Shown here: in pieces, positions 1 to 7,797 of the stretch
How positions within the stretch are numbered: the first letter of the stretch is position 1
Layout: every line of letters starts with the position of its first letter
NCBI RefSeq assembly: GCF_001029445.1
Contig: NZ_LDOT01000024.1
Coordinates: 86,690 to 150,689 of the forward strand
Length of the DNA stretch: 64,000 nucleotides
DNA from: Photobacterium aquae
GTDB taxonomy: Bacteria > Pseudomonadota > Gammaproteobacteria > Enterobacterales > Vibrionaceae
Direction: 5' to 3'
Notes under the pieces: model-generated
What the model saw: only the letters and a program-made list of their open reading frames with translations
What the model was told of the DNA's origin: nothing
Database searches by the model: none
Translations under genes and position numbers: made by a program

Positions 1-1036
1 CCAGCTCAAGCAACGCACCGTACTGTTTGGTCAGGGCATTCTTTGGCTCGCGTAGGATCTGAACCAATGCGTCTTCGTCCAGCTCGCTCAGGATCGCCGC
101 CACAGGCAGACGACCGATGAACTCAGGGATCAGGCCGTATTTAACCAAATCTTCTGGCTCAACCTTCTCGAACAGATCGCTTAGCGTACGTGACTCGTCT
201 TTCGAGCGAACATCGGCACCAAAGCCGATACCCGTACCCGTAGACACACGTTGCTCAACAACCTTGTCCAAACCGGCGAATGCACCACCACAGATGAACA
301 AGATCTTCGACGTATCAACCTGCAGGAATTCCTGCTGCGGATGCTTACGACCACCCTGCGGCGGCACCGATGCAACAGTACCTTCGATCAGCTTCAGCAA
401 TGCCTGCTGAACACCTTCGCCCGATACGTCACGAGTAATCGATGGGTTGTCCGACTTGCGGGAAATCTTGTCAATTTCATCAATGTAAACAATGCCGCGC
501 TCGGCCTTAGCTACGTCGTAATCGCATTTTTGCAAAAGCTTCTGGATGATGTTCTCAACATCTTCACCCACGTAACCCGCTTCAGTCAGCGTGGTTGCAT
601 CGGCCATGGTGAACGGAACATCCAGCATACGTGCCAAAGTTTCGGCAAGCAGCGTCTTACCACTACCGGTAGGACCGATCAGCAAGATATTACTCTTGCC
701 CAGCTCAACACCCTCACTGTTGGTATCGCCATTGCGCAGACGCTTGTAGTGGTTATAAACCGCGACTGCCAGAACCTTCTTCGCATGGTTCTGACCAATA
801 ACATACTCATCCAGGTTGGAACGAATTTCCTTAGGTGTCGGAAGTTCGCTGCCATCGCGCTTTGGCATCACTTCTTTTATTTCTTCGCGAATAATGTCAT
901 TGCACAAGTCAACACATTCGTCACAAATATACACAGAAGGGCCTGCAATCAGCTTGCGAACTTCATGCTGACTTTTGCCGCAGAAAGAGCAGTACAGCAG
1001 TTTTCCACTACCACTCTCTTTTCGCTTATCTGTCAT
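1..1036 (-). CDS. clpX: ClpX, ATP-binding subunit of ClpXP protease (3' end cut by window edge)
   Basis: AAA+ unfoldase that recognises tagged substrates and threads them into ClpP. The visible part starts at the ATG at 1036-1034 and covers about 345 codons; the family is usually about 425 residues, so the C-terminus lies outside the window. Reading the minus strand shows an N-terminal zinc-binding domain (CSFCGKSQ, then ICDECVDLC), a Walker A motif GPTGSGKT near 650 and a Walker B region YIDEIDK near 490. clpP lies 126 bases upstream on the same strand, the usual clpP-clpX order, with a strong hairpin between the two genes. The identification rests on motifs and gene order and is secure. Nothing looks broken apart from the window boundary. 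Confidence 0.96.
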   Translation of the reverse strand, partial: MTDKRKESGSGKLLYCSFCGKSQHEVRKLIAGPSVYICDECVDLCNDIIREEIKEVMPKRDGSELPTPKEIRSNLDEYVIGQNHAKKVLAVAVYNHYKRLRNGDTNSEGVELGKSNILLIGPTGSGKTLLAETLARMLDVPFTMADATTLTEAGYVGEDVENIIQKLLQKCDYDVAKAERGIVYIDEIDKISRKSDNPSITRDVSGEGVQQALLKLIEGTVASVPPQGGRKHPQQEFLQVDTSKILFICGGAFAGLDKVVEQRVSTGTGIGFGADVRSKDESRTLSDLFEKVEPEDLVKYGLIPEFIGRLPVAAILSELDEDALVQILREPKNALTKQYGALLEL

Positions 1037-1103
1037 TCGCTAACCTCTTCATGGGGATTCCCCCGTCATTGCCTTGTTTTGAGTGTATAACAACTAAAGC
1101 CGT

Positions 1104-1154
1104 TTTGCCCCGTTACCATGACAGCAAAACGAACCATCAGGTAAACGGGGCAAA
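1104..1154. other. Strong hairpin between clpP and clpX
   Basis: An 11-base arm (1104-1114, TTTGCCCCGTT) pairs perfectly with 1144-1154. Three further pairs (1115-1117 with 1140-1142) follow after a one-base bulge at 1143, enclosing a 22-base loop. There is no T-run after the stem on the minus strand, so it is not a typical intrinsic terminator. It may be an mRNA processing or stability element that separates clpP and clpX levels (inference). Confidence 0.6.
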
Positions 1155-1162
1155 TAGCTGTT

Positions 1163-1786
1163 TTAGCTGCGGTGGCTCAAAACAGCATCGACCAAGCCGT
1201 ACTCAACAGCCTGCTCAGCCGACATAAAGTTATCACGATCAGTATCGCGCTCAAGCACTTCCAGCGGCTGGCCGGTGTGTTCGGCTAACAGGTTATTCAA
1301 ACGCTGCTTGATCGTCAAAATTTCCTGAGCATGGATCTGAATATCAGAAGCCTGGCCTTGGAAACCGCCTAGTGGCTGGTGAATCATAACGCGGGAGTTA
1401 GGCAGGCAGTATCGCTTGCCTTTCGCGCCGCCAGCCAGTAGGAAAGCACCCATTGAACAGGCTTGGCCCATACAAACAGTGCTTACGTTCGGCTTGATAA
1501 ACTGCATGGTGTCGTAAATTGACATACCCGCCGTTACCGAGCCACCTGGAGAGTTGATGTACAGGAAAATATCCTTGTCTGGATTTTCAGATTCAAGGAA
1601 CAAAAGCTGTGCAACGACCAGGTTGGCCATATGATCTTCAACCTGACCGGTCAAGAAGATCACACGCTCTTTTAGCAGTCGGGAATAGATGTCGTAGGAA
1701 CGTTCACCACGAGAAGTCTGCTCGACCACCATAGGAACCAGCGCATCCAAAATCGGCGACATAGCGTTTTTTTCTTGGTAGCTCAT
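1163..1786 (-). CDS. clpP: ClpP, ATP-dependent Clp protease proteolytic subunit
   Basis: Serine peptidase forming the tetradecameric chamber of ClpXP/ClpAP. The protein has 207 residues, the normal length. The catalytic triad can be read directly: Ser111 in GQACSMGA, His136 in MIHQPLGG and Asp185 in DTDRDNF, the same numbers as the E. coli precursor. An N-terminal propeptide of about 14 residues is expected (MSYQEKNAMSPILDA). The gene follows tig by 107 bases and precedes clpX, so the three genes form the standard tig-clpP-clpX group. The start is the first ATG and fits E. coli ClpP length. Confidence 0.98.
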   Translation of the reverse strand: MSYQEKNAMSPILDALVPMVVEQTSRGERSYDIYSRLLKERVIFLTGQVEDHMANLVVAQLLFLESENPDKDIFLYINSPGGSVTAGMSIYDTMQFIKPNVSTVCMGQACSMGAFLLAGGAKGKRYCLPNSRVMIHQPLGGFQGQASDIQIHAQEILTIKQRLNNLLAEHTGQPLEVLERDTDRDNFMSAEQAVEYGLVDAVLSHRS

Positions 1787-1893
1787 AACGTTATTTCCCT
1801 AAAATAAATGGCCCGAATGAAATTGCTCTCACACGGACCATTGTTAGCAGAAGATTTAACGTAAAGTCAAATCTCTACAGCAATTTCAGCTAA

Positions 1894-3195
1894 TTAAGCA
1901 GCTGGCTGGTTCATTAGCTCGTTGAAGCTAACTTCTTTCTCAGAAACCTGAGCTTTTGCCAGTAGCGCATCAATTGCCTGCTCTTCCAGAGCAATGTTAC
2001 GCATGTTGTTCATCATCTGCTCGTTCTGCTCGTAGTAAGCAACAACTTCTGTTGGATCTTCGTATGCAGAAGCCATGTCAGCGATGATTGCTTTAACGCG
2101 CTCTTCGTCAACTTTCAGCTCTTCAGACTTGATTACTTCACCAAGAAGAAGACCAACAACTACGCGACGCTTAGCCTGCTCTTCGAACAGTTCGCGAGGT
2201 AGCTCAGGAGTGTTCTGCATGTTGCCACCGAAACGCTGTGCAGCTTGCTGGCGAAGAACGTTGATTTCCTGATCGATAAGTGCAGCAGGAACAGCGATAT
2301 CGTTCTGCTCAACTAGGCCGTTAAGAACCTGATCTTTGATGCGAGCTTTAGTTGCTTGCTTCAGTTCACGTTCCATGTTCTTGCGAACTTCAGCTTTAAG
2401 CGCGTCAACAGAACCGTCTTCAACGCCGAACTTAGCAACGAACTCTTCAGTCAGTTCAGGTAGCTCTTGCGCTTCAACTTTGTGTAGTTTGATAGCGAAA
2501 GATGCTGCTTTACCTTTTAGGTTTTCAGCATGGTATTCTTCTGGGAAAGTTACTTCTACAGTGAACTCTTCGCCAGCTTTCTTACCTACGATACCGTCTT
2601 CGAAACCTGGGATCATACGGCCCTGGCCCATAGCTAGTGCGAAGCCTTCAGCTTTGCCGCCTTCGAACTCTTCGCCGTCGATAGAGCCAGTGAAGTCGAT
2701 AGTTACACGGCTGCTTTCTGCTGCGGCTTCTTCAACTTCTTTCCAAGTTGCCTGCTGCTTGCGCAGAGTATCTAGCATCGCATCAACGTCTTCAGCTTTA
2801 ACTTCTACAGCTGGTTTCTCAACAGCGATCTTGTCTAGGCCAGCTAGTACGATCTCTGGGAATACTTCGAAAGACGCTTTGAATACTAGGTCTTTGCCTT
2901 CTTCGATTTCAACTGGAGTGAAAGTAGGTGCACCCGCTGGGTTGATCTTCTCTTTCACGATAGCTTCGATGAAGTGACGCTGCATTACTTCGCCCAGGAT
3001 ATCCTGACGAACTGAAGCACCAAACATACGAGCAACCATTTTCATCGGTGCTTTACCAGGACGGAAACCATCGAAACGACGATTCTTAGCAATTTTCTTC
3101 AGCTCAGCATTCACAGCGTTTTCGATGTTAGCTGCTGGAACTGTGATAGTTAGATGGCGTTCTAGACCTTCAGTGGTTTCAACGGTAACTTGCAT
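1894..3195 (-). CDS. tig: Trigger factor (ribosome-associated chaperone and prolyl isomerase)
   Basis: Chaperone that docks at the ribosome exit tunnel and shields nascent chains. It has 433 residues, against 432 in E. coli. Domains in order: an N-terminal ribosome-binding domain with the signature GFRPGKAP (about residues 44-51), an FKBP-like prolyl isomerase domain (about 150-245, containing VTIDFTGSIDGEEFEGG), and a long helical C-terminal arm ending in MNQPAA. It is the first gene of the tig-clpP-clpX group, with its promoter expected in the 440-base gap upstream. Nothing in the sequence is unusual. Confidence 0.98.
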   Translation of the reverse strand: MQVTVETTEGLERHLTITVPAANIENAVNAELKKIAKNRRFDGFRPGKAPMKMVARMFGASVRQDILGEVMQRHFIEAIVKEKINPAGAPTFTPVEIEEGKDLVFKASFEVFPEIVLAGLDKIAVEKPAVEVKAEDVDAMLDTLRKQQATWKEVEEAAAESSRVTIDFTGSIDGEEFEGGKAEGFALAMGQGRMIPGFEDGIVGKKAGEEFTVEVTFPEEYHAENLKGKAASFAIKLHKVEAQELPELTEEFVAKFGVEDGSVDALKAEVRKNMERELKQATKARIKDQVLNGLVEQNDIAVPAALIDQEINVLRQQAAQRFGGNMQNTPELPRELFEEQAKRRVVVGLLLGEVIKSEELKVDEERVKAIIADMASAYEDPTEVVAYYEQNEQMMNNMRNIALEEQAIDALLAKAQVSEKEVSFNELMNQPAA

Positions 3196-3635
3196 TATTT
3201 TAACCTCAAAACTTACTCAGTGTTCTCTGAGTGATGTTGCCGATCAGCTTGGCTGACGGTGGCATCCTTTCGTGTTATGGCCGGCAACCACGCCAGTACC
3301 ATAACGCCTTAATTCTGATAATTCCCCTCATTGCAGCGTATGCAAAAGCGAGGCAAATTAAAAACGCGGTATTATAACGGTCGCATCCCGATTCGTCGAG
3401 ACAAGAGCCTCCGCAATTCAACCTTTCACACAAGATAGGGGCAAAAATTCCATTTACAAGGGAAAAGTTTAAAAAAATCGCATCCCATTACGTTTTTTTG
3501 ACCATGCGTTGATTTATCCGATTCAATTGCCTTCCCATTGCTGTTTTTTACATCAGCCAATTAGCTCACCCTTCGCGACTGATCCAAGGCCACCGCCAGT
3601 CAGTAAGAAAAGAGATAATCAAAAGGGGGATAATA
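3196..3635. other. Intergenic region between divergent tig and SDR gene
   Basis: A 440-base non-coding stretch that must hold the promoters of tig (minus) and the SDR gene (plus). I see no convincing ORF. An AGGGGGATAAT sequence just before the SDR start at 3636 serves as its ribosome binding site. A T-rich stretch near 3493-3500 is present without a clear stem. No specific operator was recognised. Confidence 0.5.
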
Positions 3636-4370
3636 ATGAAACACTTTATCGTCGGCGCCTCCGGCGGCATTGGGCTGGCGCTGGTCGGCAGGAGTATAGC
3701 GCACGGGAATCAGGTTACCGCCCTAACCCGGCAAGCCTCCCCCAAATTGCTCGAACTGCGCCAAAGCGCCCCACGGCAACTGGCCATTATTGAGGGGGAT
3801 CTGCTGACGGACACTGCTGAAACACAAAGTAAACTCAACGGCCTGTTTCGTCGTTTCGGGAAGCCGGACTGGACTATCAATGCCGCGGGCATACTTCACC
3901 ATGGTCAATCAATGCCAGAAAAAAAACTCGACGACGTCACTCCTGATTCTTTCCAGCGCAATCTAGAGGCTAACACCTACCTAAGTATCGCCCTCGCTCA
4001 GTACCTAGCCACAGGCTACCAACGAGCTGACCCTTTCCGCTTCATCTGCCTGTCAGCATTGGTTGGCTCTATTAGTGATAATCGAACCGGTGGCTGGTAC
4101 AGCTACCGTATGAGCAAAGCGGCCCTCAATATGTTTGTCAAAACACTCAGCCATGAATGGCGGCGCCAATATCCCAACGCTATCGTAGCCGCTATTCACC
4201 CGGGAACAACCGCAACAGACCTCTCAGCCCCGTTTTGGGCAAATATCGCCGACGGGAAACTCTTCAGCCCATCGCTAACCGCAGAGCGGTTGCTTACCCT
4301 TATCGCCACTATACCCAATACCGGCAGCGGGCAGTTTTTCCATTGGGATGGCACACAAATAAGCTGGTAG
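3636..4370 (+). CDS. Short-chain dehydrogenase/reductase family protein
   Basis: NAD(P)-dependent oxidoreductase of the SDR superfamily, 244 residues. The classic motifs are visible: the cofactor-binding glycine motif GASGGIG at 7-13, NAAG at 82-85, and the catalytic Ser140, Tyr157 and Lys161 (Y-x3-K in YRMSK). There is no signal peptide or membrane segment, so it is cytoplasmic. The substrate cannot be told from sequence; it resembles C-factor (CsgA)-like SDRs found as single genes in vibrios (family-level impression). The start is supported by a good ribosome binding site (AGGGGGA) six bases upstream. It stands alone, divergent from tig and convergent with the tRNA-Arg gene. Confidence 0.85.
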   Translation: MKHFIVGASGGIGLALVGRSIAHGNQVTALTRQASPKLLELRQSAPRQLAIIEGDLLTDTAETQSKLNGLFRRFGKPDWTINAAGILHHGQSMPEKKLDDVTPDSFQRNLEANTYLSIALAQYLATGYQRADPFRFICLSALVGSISDNRTGGWYSYRMSKAALNMFVKTLSHEWRRQYPNAIVAAIHPGTTATDLSAPFWANIADGKLFSPSLTAERLLTLIATIPNTGSGQFFHWDGTQISW

Positions 4371-4466
4371 CGCAACGCAGGCCGCGAACAACGACCATCT
4401 CCAAGCGTCAACGCCACGAACTCAGACAATAGTCAGCAGAAAGGCAGAAAGGGAATTTCAGACATG

Positions 4467-4499
4467 AAAAAGCCCGCAGCAAGATACTTGCTGCGGGCT
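4467..4499 (-). terminator. Intrinsic terminator downstream of tRNA-Arg
   Basis: A perfect 13-bp stem (4471-4483 with 4487-4499, AGCCCGCAGCAAG) with a 3-base loop. On the minus strand it is followed by T residues (complement of 4467-4470). It lies just beyond the tRNA 3' end and probably ends that transcript; the SDR gene on the other strand may also use it. Confidence 0.85.
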
Positions 4500-4508
4500 A
4501 GAATACGC

Positions 4509-4585
4509 TGGCGCGCCCTGCAGGATTCGAACCTGCGACCACATACTTAGAAGGTACGTGCTCTATCCAACTGAGCTAAGGGCGC
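4509..4585 (-). tRNA. tRNA-Arg (anticodon TCT)
   Basis: Read on the minus strand, the gene begins GCGCCCTTAGCTCAG and ends with an encoded CCA (complement of 4509-4511). The acceptor stem GCGCCCT pairs with AGGGCGC. The T-arm GGTTCGAATCC is canonical and the anticodon loop CTTCTAA carries TCT, reading AGA codons. The length is 77 bases. It lies next to folD, as argU does in E. coli, where it is a frequent prophage attachment site. No integrase or duplicated tRNA end is seen here. Confidence 0.97.
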
Positions 4586-4946
4586 GTCATGGTGCCACCA
4601 TTGTGCGGTGGTACGAGGGGAATTATACGTAGCCGTCAGTGAACGTCAACGCCTTTTCCCCTATTTTCCGAGCATTTGCAATCAAACGTTCAAACATAAA
4701 GCAATCCGGGGGGAAATATCGCAAATTGACACCTTCATCACCAACCAACAAGATTAACAATACACCCAATAGTTTTATCAACTTTAACCAAAATACAAAT
4801 AGCAAACGTTTGCGATGTGGATTTAGTCAAAAAACTCTGCGACAATATGCAGCGCCGTGACAGCACAGGCTAATCATCCTCTCTGCATGTGCATAGTCAA
4901 ACCTGACAACTGATATCGCTCAGCAACCTCTGACGAAAGGAACACC
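4586..4946. other. Intergenic region between tRNA-Arg and folD
   Basis: A 361-base gap with the promoter for tRNA-Arg (minus) and for folD (plus), which contains the PurR-like box at 4800-4815. A small stem (GCCACC/GGTGG, near 4594-4612) lies immediately upstream of the tRNA. A 73-codon open frame on the plus strand (4639-4860) has no ribosome binding site or recognisable features and is not called. The folD ribosome binding site GAAAGGAA is near 4935-4942. Confidence 0.5.
4800..4815. promoter_or_regulatory. Candidate PurR operator upstream of folD
   Basis: The sequence TAGCAAACGTTTGCGA contains the 12-base perfect palindrome GCAAACGTTTGC, the core of the PurR consensus (ACGCAAACGTTTGCGT in E. 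coli). It lies 131 bases before the folD start. A second match is found before cvpA-purF in this window. Control of C1-folate supply by the purine repressor makes biological sense (inference). Confidence 0.7.
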
Positions 4947-5804
4947 ATGGCCGCTCAAATTATCGATGGTAAACTCATATCTCAAACTGTCCGCCAAGAA
5001 GTCGCAGCTCGCGTAAAAGCCCGAATCGAGGCGGGGCTACGCGCTCCTGGACTAGCGGTCATTCTGGTCGGCCAAGATCCTGCCTCCCAAATCTATGTTG
5101 CCAGCAAGCGCAAGGCCTGTGACGAAGTTGGCTTTGTGTCCCGCTCGTACGACCTGCCGGCCACGGCCACCGAAGCCGAACTGCTAGATCTCATAGATAC
5201 TCTCAACAATGACCAAAACGTTGACGGTATTTTGGTTCAGCTCCCACTACCGGCTGGCATCGACAGCACAAAAGTGCTCGAGCATATCGATCCAGAAAAG
5301 GATGTGGATGGTTTCCATCCTTTCAATGTCGGTCGTCTGTGCCAGCGTATTCCCAAGTTACGCTCCTGCACCCCGAAAGGTATTATGACCTTGCTTGAGC
5401 GTTACAATATCGAGGTTAGGGGCAAGCATGCCGTGATTGTCGGCGCATCCAATATCGTCGGCCGCCCTATGACACTGGAAATGCTGCTGGCAGGGGCGAC
5501 CACAACAACCTGCCACCGCTTTACTCATGATCTAGAGAGTCACGTCCGCCAAGCCGATATTCTGGTCGTAGCCGTGGGCAAGCCCAATTTCATTCCTGGC
5601 GACTGGATCAAAGAAGGGGCCACCGTTATCGATGTCGGTATCAACCGGCTCGACAGCGGCAAATTAATCGGGGATGTTGAGTACGATCTAGCACAGCAAA
5701 AAGCCCGCCATATTACTCCGGTTCCTGGCGGTGTTGGGCCAATGACCGTGGCCACCCTGATCGAAAACACCCTCCACGCCTGCGAACTATTCCATAGCAA
5801 GTAA
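4947..5804 (+). CDS. folD: FolD, methylene-tetrahydrofolate dehydrogenase / methenyl-tetrahydrofolate cyclohydrolase
   Basis: Bifunctional cytoplasmic enzyme that interconverts 5,10-methylene- and 10-formyl-tetrahydrofolate, supplying one-carbon units for purines and formyl-Met. It has 285 residues, the standard length (E. coli 288). The catalytic region SQIYVASKRKAC holds Tyr50 and Lys56. The Rossmann part includes VIVGASNIVGRPM, and the C-terminal signature PVPGGVGPMTVATL is intact. The ATG is preceded by GAAAGGAA at good spacing. The gene is single, and a bidirectional terminator at 5830-5859 separates it from convergent galU. Confidence 0.98.
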   Translation: MAAQIIDGKLISQTVRQEVAARVKARIEAGLRAPGLAVILVGQDPASQIYVASKRKACDEVGFVSRSYDLPATATEAELLDLIDTLNNDQNVDGILVQLPLPAGIDSTKVLEHIDPEKDVDGFHPFNVGRLCQRIPKLRSCTPKGIMTLLERYNIEVRGKHAVIVGASNIVGRPMTLEMLLAGATTTTCHRFTHDLESHVRQADILVVAVGKPNFIPGDWIKEGATVIDVGINRLDSGKLIGDVEYDLAQQKARHITPVPGGVGPMTVATLIENTLHACELFHSK

Positions 5805-5829
5805 ATCCGCAGTCACAGTAAATAACAAA

Positions 5830-5859
5830 AAGTCCCTGTGTCATAAAACACAGGGACTT
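5830..5859. terminator. Bidirectional intrinsic terminator between folD and galU
   Basis: A 12-bp perfect stem AAGTCCCTGTGT (5830-5841) / ACACAGGGACTT (5848-5859) with a 6-base loop. It is flanked by A-rich sequence on the left, giving a T-tract for the minus-strand transcript, and by T-rich sequence on the right. It lies in the gap between convergent genes, so it can serve both. Confidence 0.85.
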
Positions 5860-5903
5860 CATTTATTCAGCTGGTGATTAAAAAAGTAAGGCTTACTGAC
5901 TTT

Positions 5904-6806
5904 TTACTTTGCCAGCGATTTCAGGTAATCGGTAAACGCTTCGCCAAATTCATTATGACGCATGCCGTATTCGACAAACGCTTTCATATAGCCGATCTTC
6001 GAACCACAGTCATGGCTTTTGCCTGACATATGAAATGCATTAACCTGCTGTTTTTCCATCAGCATATCAATCGCATCTGTCAGTTGGATCTCATCACCGG
6101 CACCAATTGGCGTACGCGACAACAACGGCCAAATATCCGCAGACAAAATATAACGACCGACAATGGCCAAGTTCGACGGCGCATCGTCCTGAGCCGGTTT
6201 CTCAACAACCTTGGTCATCGATACCGAACCACCAGGTAACAGATCCGCACCATTAACATCCGCGACACCATAGCTAGATACCTCGGACATCGGCACTGGC
6301 TCAACCATCACCTGGCTCACACCATTCTCATTGAAAGCCTTTACCATCGCAGCCATATTCTCACGACGCAAGTCACTGGCCACATCATCAAGAATGACGT
6401 CTGGCAACACGACGGCAAACGGCTCATCGCCAACCAGTGGGTGGGCACACAGCACAGCATGGCCTAGACCTTTGGCCTGACCTTGGCGCACATGCATAAT
6501 CGTAACGTCAGGCGGGCAAATATTCTGCACCTCATCGAGTAGCTGACGCTTAACACGTTTCTCTAGCGTGGCTTCGAGTTCAAAAGAGGTATCGAAATGG
6601 TTTTCAATCGAATTTTTTGATGAATGCGTCACCAAAATAATCTCTTTGATCCCAGCAGCAACACACTCACTCACTACATACTGAATCAGCGGTTTATCTA
6701 CAATCGGCAGCATCTCTTTTGGGATGGCCTTTGTCGCTGGCAACATACGAGTACCCAAGCCAGCAACTGGAATCACTGCCTTACGGACGGGGGAAGTATT
6801 CGACAT
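5904..6806 (-). CDS. galU: GalU, UTP-glucose-1-phosphate uridylyltransferase (copy 1)
   Basis: Makes UDP-glucose from UTP and glucose-1-phosphate, feeding LPS core and capsule precursors. The nucleotidyltransferase signature AVIPVAGLGTRMLPATKAIPKEMLP is near the N-terminus. The open frame extends upstream to a TTG (6839), but the ATG at 6806 (MSNTSPVRKAV) gives 300 residues, close to E. coli's 302. It also has GGA seven bases upstream, so that start is chosen; a further ATG at 6818 has no ribosome binding site. rfaH lies 48 bases upstream on the same strand, suggesting an rfaH-galU unit. A closely similar second copy lies in the polysaccharide locus at 43823-44743. Confidence 0.95.
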   Translation of the reverse strand: MSNTSPVRKAVIPVAGLGTRMLPATKAIPKEMLPIVDKPLIQYVVSECVAAGIKEIILVTHSSKNSIENHFDTSFELEATLEKRVKRQLLDEVQNICPPDVTIMHVRQGQAKGLGHAVLCAHPLVGDEPFAVVLPDVILDDVASDLRRENMAAMVKAFNENGVSQVMVEPVPMSEVSSYGVADVNGADLLPGGSVSMTKVVEKPAQDDAPSNLAIVGRYILSADIWPLLSRTPIGAGDEIQLTDAIDMLMEKQQVNAFHMSGKSHDCGSKIGYMKAFVEYGMRHNEFGEAFTDYLKSLAK

Positions 6807-6854
6807 TTCTTTATCCATATTTAAACGTGGCTGGGCCAATATAACAAACGAGAA

Positions 6855-7352
6855 TTATTTTTTAATTAAATATTCGTTCTGGACACTCACTTTCACCTGC
6901 TTGCCCAGCAGATTTATCAGCATGAATGAGCGCTTTTCGCCATCAGGTTCATGATAAATTGCCTCTATCCCTTTGAATTGCCCTTGAGCAAGTTTGAGGG
7001 TTTCACCAGGCTGAGGCAAATTAGACAATTTTGCCTGTTGTTCCGCGGAATCCTCATTAACCATTAGACTATAGATGAGGTCGGGGTCAACTCGCTGCGG
7101 TGTTTTGCCCTGCCGGATAAAATCAGCCACCCCGCGCGTTGAACGTACCGTTGTATAGCTGATCATTTCAGGATCAAAATAAACAAACATGTAGTTGGGG
7201 AACAGTGGTTCTTGCGATGAAACACGCTTACTACGTACAATTTTTTCAACGGTCACTTGCGGGTAATAACATTCAACACCCTGACGATCCAGATTGATGA
7301 CAGCTCGTTCCTGCTCGCTGCGTTTACAATACAAAAGAAACCAATCTTTCAT
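6855..7352 (-). CDS. rfaH: RfaH, operon-specific transcription antiterminator (NusG paralogue)
   Basis: RfaH is recruited to RNA polymerase at ops elements and suppresses termination and polarity in long LPS, capsule and conjugation operons. The start at 7352 (MKDWFLLYCKRSEQERA) matches the E. coli N-terminus and gives 165 residues (E. coli 162); the longer frame to 7391 is probably not translated. An NGN domain covers about residues 1-100 (motif EPLFPNYMFVYFDP). A linker follows, then a KOW-type C-terminal domain (GEKRSFMLINLLGKQVKVSV), which resembles RfaH rather than NusG. The ops site at 59038-59049 provides its likely target in the same window. Confidence 0.95.
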   Translation of the reverse strand: MKDWFLLYCKRSEQERAVINLDRQGVECYYPQVTVEKIVRSKRVSSQEPLFPNYMFVYFDPEMISYTTVRSTRGVADFIRQGKTPQRVDPDLIYSLMVNEDSAEQQAKLSNLPQPGETLKLAQGQFKGIEAIYHEPDGEKRSFMLINLLGKQVKVSVQNEYLIKK

Positions 7353-7797
7353 CGTCTCGCCTACCCTAATGGCCACTTCATGATCAGGCAATTATATACA
7401 AAATTCTTTTGAATATGTGTCCACGAGCCCAAAATTATTGCCTGCCCCACGTTTTTTGCACGGCCGACATCACAGCTCGGTCAATTTCGGAAGTTAATGA
7501 CAAGCGCCAAATGTAACAATCATTAAAATATAAATTTCTCAGCATTACACTCCAACATTAACACCAAAAACAGAACAATACACCACAACAAAGCATAAAA
7601 ACAGAATAACCACACCAACAAGACTAGGAAAACTCATTTTTCATTTTTGAACAATAAACAAACAAATCTTTACTTTTCAACATCTTGTGAGTTTTAAATA
7701 TTGTTCTTTAAATGTAAAGATTTGCAGTTTAATTATTTGTCATTTATAAAAGACGCCACACAAGCAAACACAATACATCCAAATACAGAGAATAATT
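7353..7797. promoter_or_regulatory. AT-rich regulatory region between rfaH and dtpA, with inverted repeat
   Basis: This 445-base divergent spacer has no ORF of merit. It is strongly AT-rich and A-tract-rich from about 7500. A perfect 10-base inverted repeat AAATCTTTAC (7664-7673) / GTAAAGATTT (7714-7723) has its arms 40 bases apart, about 75-135 bases before the dtpA start. This looks like a two-site operator or a loop-forming element for dtpA (inference). The dtpA ribosome binding site (AGAGAATAATT) is weak. Confidence 0.45.

Noticed and set aside
251..1090. 279-codon plus-strand frame opposite clpX
   Set aside because: Antisense to clpX, whose zinc finger and Walker motifs read clearly; no features of its own.
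4509..4585. tRNA-Arg as an integration site for a phage or island
   Set aside because: The tRNA is followed directly by its terminator and chromosomal genes; no integrase or repeated tRNA end was seen.
4639..4860. 73-codon frame between tRNA-Arg and folD
   Set aside because: No ribosome binding site, low-complexity Asn/Lys composition, and it covers the PurR-like box.
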